Below are positions 8,941 through 16,580 of a stretch of DNA of 64,000 bases, in pieces. The DNA comes from Akkermansia sp. N21116. Lineage in GTDB: Bacteria; Verrucomicrobiota; Verrucomicrobiia; Verrucomicrobiales; Akkermansiaceae. The stretch is taken from positions 1,426,001 to 1,490,000 of the forward strand of contig NZ_CP139035.1 of assembly GCF_029854705.2 (NCBI RefSeq), in the 5' to 3' direction. Both the position numbers and the translations under genes were made by a program. Within the stretch, counting starts at the first letter, position 1; every line of letters starts with the position of its first letter. Under the pieces are notes generated by a model. It was not told the DNA's origin and did not search any database. It saw only the letters and a program-made list of their open reading frames with translations.

Positions 8941-10875
8941 ATGGGAACACGCAGGGAAGGAATCAAACAAAAGGTACGAGGCTGGAATCACTCCGATTCT
9001 GCAGAATTGTATGGAATTGACGACTGGGGCAACGGGTATTTTCGCGTTAATAAAAGCGGGGAAGTGACCGTGCGCCTTACGGACAAGGATGACTCTCGCA
9101 AGGACGTTTGCCTGACCGATCTGGTGGAGGGGCTAGCAGAACGAGGAACGACGGTTCCCGTCCTGTTCCGTTTCCGCGACTTGCTTCGCTGCCGTATCAA
9201 GGAACTCAACGAGAGTTTTCGCAATGCGATCAAAGAGGCGAAATACCAGGGTAAGTATCAGGGAGTTTACCCGATCAAGGTCAATCAGCAGCGACAGGTC
9301 ATCGAAGAAATTACCGAATTTGGCACGTGTTACGATTACGGTCTGGAAGCCGGTTCCAAACCGGAACTGATTGCCGCATTGTCGTACATGCATAATCCGA
9401 ATGCCTATCTGATTTGCAACGGCTACAAGGATGACGAATTTATCGACCTTGCCCTGACGGCGCAAAAACTGGGCATCAACATCTTCATTGTCTTGGAAAT
9501 GCCCTCCGAATTGGAGGTGATTCTTCGCCGTGCTGAAAAATTGAAGATCCGCCCCAATCTGGGAATTCGTGTCCGTTTGGCGACCAAGGGATCCGGCCTA
9601 TGGCAGGAATCTGCCGGCGACAAGTCGGTGTTCGGTTTGAATACGGCCCAGGTGATCGACTCTGTCGATAAACTGAAAAAGGAAGGGTATCTGGATTGCC
9701 TGAAACTTCTTCATTTCCATCAAGGATCCCAGATTCCGAATATTTCCGTGATCCGCGAGGGGTTGACGGAAGCCGCACGCATCTATGTGGATCTCGTCCG
9801 GGAAGGAGCTCCATTGGAGGTGCTCGACATGGGCGGCGGGCTGGCCGTGGACTACGATGGTTCCAAGACTAACTTTCATTCGTCCTGTAACTACTCCATC
9901 GCGGAATTCGCCCGTGACGTCGTGGAAGTAGTCGGGGAAGTCTGCAACAAATACGATGTCGAGCATCCGACGCTTGTTACGGAATCCGGTCGTGCCGTCG
10001 TGGCTTATTATTCCGTACTTGTGTTCAATATTCTGGATGTGACCAGCGCTCCCGGAACTGACGAACCGCCGGCCATGCCTGAAAATGCTTCGGAAATGCT
10101 CAAATGCCTGGCAGAGACGAACCGCATCATTTCCCGCAAAAATCTGCAGGAATGCTACAACGATGCCTGCTACTACCGCGACCAGTTGCGTGCCCAGTTT
10201 TTCTACGGCAATAGTACGCTCCGCGAACGCGGTGTGGGCGAAGCTTATTACTGGCACATCCTCAAACGTATTTCTTTGATGTTGACCGAGATGGAGACGA
10301 TTCCCGAGGATTTGCGCGAATTGTCCTGTTCTATGGTAGACTTCTACTATGGCAACTTTTCCCTGTTCCAGTCCCTGCCGGACTCCTGGGCTATTGACCA
10401 GTTGTTCCCAGTGATGCCTTTGCAGCGTCTCGACGAACGGCCCACCAACAAAGCCGTCATTGCCGACATTACCTGCGATTGCGACGGGAAGATCGACCAT
10501 TTTATCGACCGGGAAGACGTTGCCAAGGCCCTTCCTCTGCACGATGTGGCTCCGGATGAAAACTACTATGTCGGAGTTTTCCTCGTCGGAGCCTACCAGG
10601 AAACCCTGGGAGACCTGCACAATTTGCTCGGAGATACGAATGTCGTCGGCGTCCATCTGGAAGAAGGACGTCCCGTCTATACTCACGAGGTAGAGGGAGA
10701 TACTGTTGCTGATGTCCTGTCGTATGTCGAATACGATCCCAAAGCTTTGATTGACAAATTCCGGACACTGGCGGAGAACGCTGTATCATCCGGAAGGATC
10801 ACTCCCGCAGAACGCCGTAAAGCAATGGACGTGTTCCGTTCAGGCCTGAACGGCTATACATACTACGAACTCTGA
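8941..10875 (+). CDS. speA: Biosynthetic arginine decarboxylase
   Basis: SpeA converts arginine to agmatine, which leads to putrescine and then spermidine. The 644-residue length is usual for the family. Visible features are GYFRVNKSGEV near the N-terminus, the PLP-lysine segment YPIKVNQQRQVIEEI, ICNGYKDDEFIDLAL, the HFHQGSQIPN motif, DMGGGLAVDYDGS, and the C-terminal TCDCDGKID and FLVGAYQETLGDLHNL segments. The start is the ATG at 8941, fifteen bases inside a longer frame that opens with TTG. It lies just after nspC; together they imply polyamine synthesis from arginine via carboxyspermidine. Agmatine-processing genes and the carboxyspermidine dehydrogenase are not in the window. Confidence 0.96.
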   Translation: MGTRREGIKQKVRGWNHSDSAELYGIDDWGNGYFRVNKSGEVTVRLTDKDDSRKDVCLTDLVEGLAERGTTVPVLFRFRDLLRCRIKELNESFRNAIKEAKYQGKYQGVYPIKVNQQRQVIEEITEFGTCYDYGLEAGSKPELIAALSYMHNPNAYLICNGYKDDEFIDLALTAQKLGINIFIVLEMPSELEVILRRAEKLKIRPNLGIRVRLATKGSGLWQESAGDKSVFGLNTAQVIDSVDKLKKEGYLDCLKLLHFHQGSQIPNISVIREGLTEAARIYVDLVREGAPLEVLDMGGGLAVDYDGSKTNFHSSCNYSIAEFARDVVEVVGEVCNKYDVEHPTLVTESGRAVVAYYSVLVFNILDVTSAPGTDEPPAMPENASEMLKCLAETNRIISRKNLQECYNDACYYRDQLRAQFFYGNSTLRERGVGEAYYWHILKRISLMLTEMETIPEDLRELSCSMVDFYYGNFSLFQSLPDSWAIDQLFPVMPLQRLDERPTNKAVIADITCDCDGKIDHFIDREDVAKALPLHDVAPDENYYVGVFLVGAYQETLGDLHNLLGDTNVVGVHLEEGRPVYTHEVEGDTVADVLSYVEYDPKALIDKFRTLAENAVSSGRITPAERRKAMDVFRSGLNGYTYYEL

Positions 10876-11192
10876 ACCGGCGTGCTTCTTTATGGAAGCG
10901 GCTGCGATCAATGGACGAAACCGTTGAAGAATGATTCTTCTTCAGGTTTCGGTCATTGGTCGTTTTAATTTTTCCGAAGAGACGGAGAAGGCGATATTCC
11001 ATGGAAAGACTATGCTTGCAGGTTTTTCTGTTCCTCCGGATAGTTATTCATATCGTTCGGATTTGGTGACCAGCAGTTTCTTCAGAAAATCCAGTTCAAA
11101 ATATTTTTTGATAATGGATAAAATCCAGGAAATCTATGTTAATTCCAGTATTCATGTTGACAAGTCATCCTATGCAGAATAGATGATATCCT
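10876..11192. other. Intergenic region between speA and a small membrane-protein gene
   Basis: The first third holds the speA terminator hairpin. The rest is AT-richer and has an 83-codon open frame (10931-11182) that begins inside the terminator and shows no recognisable family; I do not call it a gene. The promoter of the following gene is presumably here, but no clear boxes are seen. Confidence 0.4.
10913..10966 (+). terminator. Terminator of the nspC-speA operon
   Basis: CGAAACC (10916-10922) and TGAAGAA (10925-10931) pair with TTCTTCA (10938-10944) and GGTTTCG (10945-10951), with a two-base GT bulge and a six-base loop. The stem is followed by a T-rich tract ending near 10973. It lies 40 bases after the speA stop codon. 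Confidence 0.6.
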
Positions 11193-11579
11193 ATGATGAA
11201 GAAAAGGGTAGATCCCGGCGTTGACCGTGTAGCCGGGGATGAACAAACAGAGGAAAGCCTAGTCAATTTGGGACGCAAAATTTTGATCGTTTGCGGTTGG
11301 TTGAATCTTTTGGGGGCAGTATTGTTCGGGGGGTATGCATTTTACACGCATTACGTGCGATTGGTTCCCATGATCGAAACGATCAAAGCATGGCCGGTGA
11401 TGACCTGGATGGTGTTGCTCGTTCTGATGCTGGCCGCAGCCGTAGTGGAATTGTGCCTGATTCTGAAAGAAGTTCCTTTCCGTTTGATTGCTGCTCTTTT
11501 TGTTCTACAGGTTTGTTTGTTTCTTACATGTGTCTACTTTCTTGCCTATCCATTATTGGAAGTCATCCATGAGATGTGA
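11193..11579 (+). CDS. Small integral membrane protein of unknown function
   Basis: This 128-residue protein has a charged N-terminus of about 28 residues and then three hydrophobic segments, roughly residues 29-50 (ILIVCGWLNLLGAVLFGGYAF), 66-88 (VMTWMVLLVLMLAAAVVELCL) and 95-122 (LIAALFVLQVCLFLTCVYFLAY). Two consecutive ATG codons begin at 11193 and 11196. It resembles no family I can name. It precedes recJ on the same strand with a gap of about 127 bases, so shared transcription is possible but unproven. Confidence 0.6.
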   Translation: MMKKRVDPGVDRVAGDEQTEESLVNLGRKILIVCGWLNLLGAVLFGGYAFYTHYVRLVPMIETIKAWPVMTWMVLLVLMLAAAVVELCLILKEVPFRLIAALFVLQVCLFLTCVYFLAYPLLEVIHEM

Positions 11580-11706
11580 CGGGTATTTGAAATGTCTTGC
11601 TACGTACGGCTCGGAGTACTTCTTTTCGTTACTCGGAATTTGTTCAAGGAAGAGAATATCGCACTCCATCCTTGACCCGTTGGCGTTATGGGCTGAATAT
11701 GCGCGC

Positions 11707-13446
11707 ATGATTTCCGGGTTTCATTGGCAGATGCGTCCTTCGTGCGCGAATGAACACGGGAAAGATGCGGATTTCCCGGAAGGGATTCCGGAACTTGTCC
11801 GGCATTTGCTGCTGAGGAGGGGACATGGCGGAGGCATTGAGACGGAACAGTTTTTGTATCCGCGGCTATCCGATTTGACGGATCCTTACCTGATTGCGGA
11901 CATGCGTGCCGCCGTGGACCGTATTTTCAAGGCTGTGGATGCAGGCGAAAGCGTATGTATCTATGGTGACTACGATGTGGACGGAGTAACCTCCGTCGCC
12001 TTGTTGCAAGCCATCTTGCGGGCATACGATTTGGAACCCCGCCTTTTTATCCCCGTCCGTTCTCGCGAAGGCTACGGTTTGAGCGAGCAGGGAGTGGCAC
12101 GATGCCTGGAGGAAATCGACTGCGATCCGACTTTGATTATTACTGTGGATTGCGGCACATCGTCCGTGGATGAAGTGGAGGAACTCCGTGACCGCGGTAT
12201 CGATGTTATTATTCTGGATCATCACGAAGCCGGTCCTCAGGGGCTTCCTGCCGCAGTCGCAGTGGTGAATCCCAAGGTTGAAGACAACAGCCCTTATACT
12301 TATCTATGCAGTGCGGGGGTGGTGTTCAAGCTGACTCACGCGCTTCTCAAGGAACGCAAGCTGAAAGATTTCGACCTGAAACAATATATGGATCTCGTCG
12401 CTGTGGCAACGGTGGCGGATATTGTTCCTCTGGTAGATGAAAACCGCCTTCTTGTCCGCCACGGCCTGAAACGCCTGGTAAGCAGCCGTCACATGGGGTT
12501 GCAAATGCTGGCGACGCTGGCGGGATTGTCCGCCGTGCCGACCGCCGCCCATGTCGGTTTCCGCATCGGTCCCCGCATTAATGCCGCAGGACGCATGGAC
12601 GCGCCGATGGATGCCTTGGAACTGTTGTTGACGATGGATTCCGACCGTGCCCAGCAGCTTGCCCAGTTGCTTGACGGGCATAACAAGAAGCGTCAGGAGG
12701 AGGAGGAGACGATAAGGTCGGAGGCTATTGCCATGCTTCAGAAGGATTTCGATCCGTCTCGGGATCATGTGATTGTGCTGGGTTCCCGTTCCTGGCATCC
12801 TGGAGTGGTCGGTATTGTGGCGTCCCAGTTGATGCGAAGATATTACAAGCCGACTTTCGTCATTGCGATTGACTCCACGGGAGTCGGCAAAGGCTCCGGG
12901 CGGGCGATTCCCGGCGTCTCGCTGGTGCAGGCGATCAATTATTGTTCGGATTGCCTGATTTCCGGAGGCGGCCACGACATGGCTGCCGGTCTTGTCATTG
13001 AGGAAAAACAGTTGGACATGTTCCGTGAGAAGTTCAACCGTTATGTGGAAGAGACAACGACGCCTCAGCAGAGGATGCCTATTCTTCTCATTGATGCCGA
13101 AGTGACGTTTGCGGAGTTGACTCTGGATTTGCTGGATAGCTACGAGTTGCTGGAACCTTTCGGCAATGCGAATCCGCTGCCGGTGTTCATGTCCCGCGGG
13201 ATTTTCCCGACGGAACCGCCGAAGCGTGCCGGCAATAACCATTTGAAATTGTTTATGCGGCAAGGATTTGTCGAACGCGACGCCATTTTCTTCAACGGAG
13301 CAGACTTCGATCTTCCCGAACCTCCCTGGGACATTGCTTTTACCATTGACCGCAATGTGTTCCGAGGGAGGACTTCTCTGTCTATTTCCATTCAGGACAT
13401 CCGCACTTCTGTCCCTCCCGGAGAGGATGACCAGGCTTGGGTTTAA
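11707..13446 (+). CDS. recJ: Single-stranded-DNA-specific 5'-3' exonuclease RecJ
   Basis: RecJ degrades single-stranded DNA 5' to 3' in recombination and mismatch repair. The 579-residue product has the DHH-family motifs in order: GDYDVDGVTSVALLQ, ITVDCGTSSVDEVEEL, LDHHEAG, VATVADIVPLV, then GPRINAAGRMDAP, and the DHHA1 motif SGGGHDMAAG. The C-terminal OB-like part (LLEPFGNANPLPVF onward) is complete. The frame is open back to 11488, overlapping the upstream gene. I start at the ATG at 11707 because GFHWQMRP is the usual opening of RecJ and this gives the normal family length. Confidence 0.95.
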   Translation: MISGFHWQMRPSCANEHGKDADFPEGIPELVRHLLLRRGHGGGIETEQFLYPRLSDLTDPYLIADMRAAVDRIFKAVDAGESVCIYGDYDVDGVTSVALLQAILRAYDLEPRLFIPVRSREGYGLSEQGVARCLEEIDCDPTLIITVDCGTSSVDEVEELRDRGIDVIILDHHEAGPQGLPAAVAVVNPKVEDNSPYTYLCSAGVVFKLTHALLKERKLKDFDLKQYMDLVAVATVADIVPLVDENRLLVRHGLKRLVSSRHMGLQMLATLAGLSAVPTAAHVGFRIGPRINAAGRMDAPMDALELLLTMDSDRAQQLAQLLDGHNKKRQEEEETIRSEAIAMLQKDFDPSRDHVIVLGSRSWHPGVVGIVASQLMRRYYKPTFVIAIDSTGVGKGSGRAIPGVSLVQAINYCSDCLISGGGHDMAAGLVIEEKQLDMFREKFNRYVEETTTPQQRMPILLIDAEVTFAELTLDLLDSYELLEPFGNANPLPVFMSRGIFPTEPPKRAGNNHLKLFMRQGFVERDAIFFNGADFDLPEPPWDIAFTIDRNVFRGRTSLSISIQDIRTSVPPGEDDQAWV

Positions 13447-13644
13447 GTCAGCGTGCGTTTAAGAGTGAGCGGGCGGCGGGCCGTCGGAGTTGCTTCCCGA
13501 AAAGGTATGCCGCAACTTTGACGAACGGCGTATTTACTCGTCAGAAGCATTACAGCAAGTCAGGAATCAAAGACCGAAAAAGATCGAATTTGGCTATTAT
13601 TTGGATTCGACAGCGCCTTGGTTTGATGTTAGGCATTGAAACCG

Positions 13645-15804
13645 ATGCGACACTTTACATCTTATCCGGGACATGCTTTTGCTGTTGTTTGTGGGATTTT
13701 ATCGGTTGGGGCAAGTGATGCCGCTCCGGTTCAGACGATGACTGAAATGGTTGTTGCCGACAAGGCTCCCGATCCTTTCCGGGCAGAGACGGTAACCGGA
13801 GCCACGGGAACGGAGTTGGCTCCCGAACTGTCTCCTCAAACGGTCAATGTGTTGACCCGCAATTTGCTGGAAGCTACCAACGTGGACAATTTGGATGAGG
13901 CTTTGGCGTACGATACGTCCGTTTCCTCGGGAGGCTCGACTTTGTACTCCCGGACAGCAGGTCAATATTCCATCCGCGGTTATAGCGGTAGCGATGTGAC
14001 TCTCCAAGGGATGCCTTTGCCGGATGGAATGGGGATCGTGCTGGATTCTTCCCTGATTGAACAAGTGGAAGTTGTTAAAGGCCCCATCGGTTCGCTGGAA
14101 GGCGGACAAACTTCGACCATGGGGCCTTACGGAGCGGGTGGTTCAATTGTGCTTAATCTGAAACAGCCGTTGATGGAAAATGTAACGGACATTATGGCCT
14201 ATACGCGTCTGACGGAAGGCGGCGGTCAAAAGTACCGTCTTGTGGGAGACAATAACCGTGTTTGGAACAGGACAAACGGACAGTTGGGCATGCGGACGAT
14301 TTTTGTCGGAGAATACGAACACCCGTTCTGGCTGAAAGGCGGAGCTGACGGTGGGCAGAAGTATGTGATCTCTCCGTCATTTTTATGGAAGCCCGACAGC
14401 CGCACGAAGATTTCCCTGAATTTGAGTTTCCAATACATCGATATGCCTGCCTACCAGGGGATTCCGGTTCTTGGCGGACAGTTTGTCGGTCCATACAATG
14501 CATGGTACGGAGGCCCTCTGTCGCGCGACGAGTACAAAGGGGCGTTGATGCAGGTGAATCTGGAGAAGAAACTGGACAGTACCTGGACGATCCGTACCGG
14601 GGCCGGACTGGGCTACAGTGATGTGGATTATAATTTGTGGGCCTTGTCGTCCGGGGCTCCCAACAGGAAGGTGAGTGCCTTGGAGTATTACAATTCTGTC
14701 ATTGCAACAGGGAAAGGGTACTATGAATACGCATGGTCGGATACACGTTCGACCAACTGGAACGTGTACGGCCAGGCTCTTGCCAAGGTTCGTACGGGTA
14801 CCGTGGCTCATGAGATTTTGCTGGGAGCGGATTATACGGGCCGCAACACGAACGGACATGGGACTTTTGGTACGACGAACCAACTTTTTGACCTGTGGAA
14901 TCCGGAACCTCCTGTTCCCACCGGTCGTGATTACGGAGTGGGAACCAAAAGTTCCCGGACGCTGCATAGAACGGGCCTGGCCCTGCAGGAACTGGCTTCG
15001 TGGAACGGTTGGAAGTTTCTGGCGGGTACGCGTGTGGATGCCCATTTCAGTGCCGAGGGCAACACGGGATTTTCCGTAAGTCCGAGGGCAGGGATTTCCA
15101 AAGAGATCACGGATCGTATCGTCTGGTTCGGCAATTTGGCCCGTACGGAAGCTCCCAACTTCAACTACAAGGATGCGTCCGACAAGGAGATGACGAGCAG
15201 TTGGGAAGCCAACCAGTATGAATCGGGACTTCGTTTCAATCCTTTCGGATCTCTTTGGATGAATGCTTCCTGGTTCATGATTGAACAGAGCCATACGCCG
15301 GAACTCCTGCCCGGTGATCGTTCTCATTACTACGACAACGGCAAGAGCCGCTCCAAGGGGGTGGAAATTTCCCTGACTGGCAATATAACGAAAGCCTGGA
15401 GCTCCTATGCTTCGTATACCTTCATGCAGTATAAGGACATCGACGCCGGGCAGTCGTTCGACCGTTATGCTCCCCATGCCGTTTCCCTGTGGCAGCAGTA
15501 TGAAGTCCAAGGCGGATTCCTGACGGGAACGAAGCTGGGTCTCGGCTACCGATTCCGCGATTCGAGCCTGGCGACGCTTCGCGGTGAGAAAATTGCCGAC
15601 AATTATACGATTCCCTCCTACAATGTATTTGACTGCTCCGTGGAAGTGCCTCTTCCCGCGACGCGCTGGTTTGCCGAGTCGAGTATCCGGTTTGCTGTGT
15701 ACAACATTTTTAATGAGAAGTATGTAGCGTCATCCCGTCACGCCGTACAGTGTTTTGTCGGGGATCCACGGACATTCGAAATCTGCTTCCGTTCCAGATT
15801 TTAA
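13645..15804 (+). CDS. TonB-dependent outer-membrane receptor (siderophore type)
   Basis: The 719-residue product has a signal sequence (about residues 1-25, ending near GASDA), a plug domain (LSPQTVNVLTRNLLEA, YSIRGYSGSDVTLQGMPLPDG, IEQVEVVKGP, YGAGGSIVLNLKQP) and a 22-strand-type barrel ending in the terminal Phe (FRSRF) needed for outer-membrane assembly. The plug features match ferric-siderophore receptors, but the ligand cannot be read from sequence. The ATG at 13645 is preferred to a TTG nine bases upstream. It is followed after 17 bases by an ABC ATPase and its permease, forming a receptor-transporter operon. No clear Fur box was found upstream. Confidence 0.9.
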   Translation: MRHFTSYPGHAFAVVCGILSVGASDAAPVQTMTEMVVADKAPDPFRAETVTGATGTELAPELSPQTVNVLTRNLLEATNVDNLDEALAYDTSVSSGGSTLYSRTAGQYSIRGYSGSDVTLQGMPLPDGMGIVLDSSLIEQVEVVKGPIGSLEGGQTSTMGPYGAGGSIVLNLKQPLMENVTDIMAYTRLTEGGGQKYRLVGDNNRVWNRTNGQLGMRTIFVGEYEHPFWLKGGADGGQKYVISPSFLWKPDSRTKISLNLSFQYIDMPAYQGIPVLGGQFVGPYNAWYGGPLSRDEYKGALMQVNLEKKLDSTWTIRTGAGLGYSDVDYNLWALSSGAPNRKVSALEYYNSVIATGKGYYEYAWSDTRSTNWNVYGQALAKVRTGTVAHEILLGADYTGRNTNGHGTFGTTNQLFDLWNPEPPVPTGRDYGVGTKSSRTLHRTGLALQELASWNGWKFLAGTRVDAHFSAEGNTGFSVSPRAGISKEITDRIVWFGNLARTEAPNFNYKDASDKEMTSSWEANQYESGLRFNPFGSLWMNASWFMIEQSHTPELLPGDRSHYYDNGKSRSKGVEISLTGNITKAWSSYASYTFMQYKDIDAGQSFDRYAPHAVSLWQQYEVQGGFLTGTKLGLGYRFRDSSLATLRGEKIADNYTIPSYNVFDCSVEVPLPATRWFAESSIRFAVYNIFNEKYVASSRHAVQCFVGDPRTFEICFRSRF

Positions 15805-15821
15805 TCCTTTATTTTTCATCT

Positions 15822-16580
15822 ATGAACGATCCTGTTATCCACTTGGAGCATGTTTGCAAATCGTATCCGTCAGGCCGAGGAAGAGCCCATGTATTGAACG
15901 ATGTGGAGCTCCGGGTGGAAACCGGCGAGTTTGTGTCGGTCATGGGGGCCAGTGGTTCCGGTAAGACGACTTTGTTGAATTTGATCGGAGGCCTGCTGCA
16001 GGTCGATTCCGGACTTGTCCGTGTTGCCGGCAAGGAATTGACGGGATTGGATGACAGGTCTCTGACTTTGTTTCGACGGAATGATCTGGGGTTTGTCTTC
16101 CAGATGTTTAACCTCGTCCCCGGCCTGACGGTGGAGGAAAATGTCATGCTTCCCGGTCTGGCGGCCGGCGGATCCTTTGGCGATGAGGAACGCAGGGCAT
16201 GTAGCCGGCTTCTGACCCGTGTCGGTCTGGAAGGGAAAGAGAAGCGTCGACCACGTGAGTTGAGCGGAGGGGAACAGCAGCGTGTCGCTATCGCCAGGGC
16301 TCTTCTGCATCGGCCACACCTCGTCCTGGCGGATGAACCGACCGGCAACCTTGATTCGGAGACTACCGGGGCAATCGGGGAAATCTTCCGTTCTCTGCAT
16401 GACGATACCGGTATTACCATGATGCTGGTGACCCACGAACCTTCCGTTGCATTGTGGGGAGAGCGCATTATCATCCTGAAGGACGGCAGGATTGCTGCCG
16501 ATGTCGGATCCGGGCAATTCAGTTCCCCGGTCGAGTTGTCCGCTTTTTACCAACAGGTTTTGCAGAAGGATCAGATATGA
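15822..16580 (+). CDS. ABC transporter ATP-binding protein (LolD/MacB type)
   Basis: This 252-residue ATPase has the Walker A motif GASGSGKTTL, Q-loop FVFQMFNL, signature LSGGEQQRVAIARAL, Walker B LVLADEPTGNLD and the H-loop LVTHEP. The NLD following Walker B and the overall sequence place it with LolD/MacB/FtsE ATPases, which drive mechanotransmission or lipoprotein release and usually work with FtsX-type permeases. The start is the ATG at 15822; an upstream extension overlaps the receptor gene. Its TGA stop overlaps the ATG of the permease gene (ATGA), which implies a single translated unit. Confidence 0.94.
   Translation: MNDPVIHLEHVCKSYPSGRGRAHVLNDVELRVETGEFVSVMGASGSGKTTLLNLIGGLLQVDSGLVRVAGKELTGLDDRSLTLFRRNDLGFVFQMFNLVPGLTVEENVMLPGLAAGGSFGDEERRACSRLLTRVGLEGKEKRRPRELSGGEQQRVAIARALLHRPHLVLADEPTGNLDSETTGAIGEIFRSLHDDTGITMMLVTHEPSVALWGERIIILKDGRIAADVGSGQFSSPVELSAFYQQVLQKDQI

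Noticed and set aside
9598-10686. 362-codon open frame antisense to speA
   Set aside because: A shadow of a well-supported arginine decarboxylase gene.
10931-11182. 83-codon frame downstream of speA
   Set aside because: It begins within the terminator hairpin and has no recognisable start signal or family.
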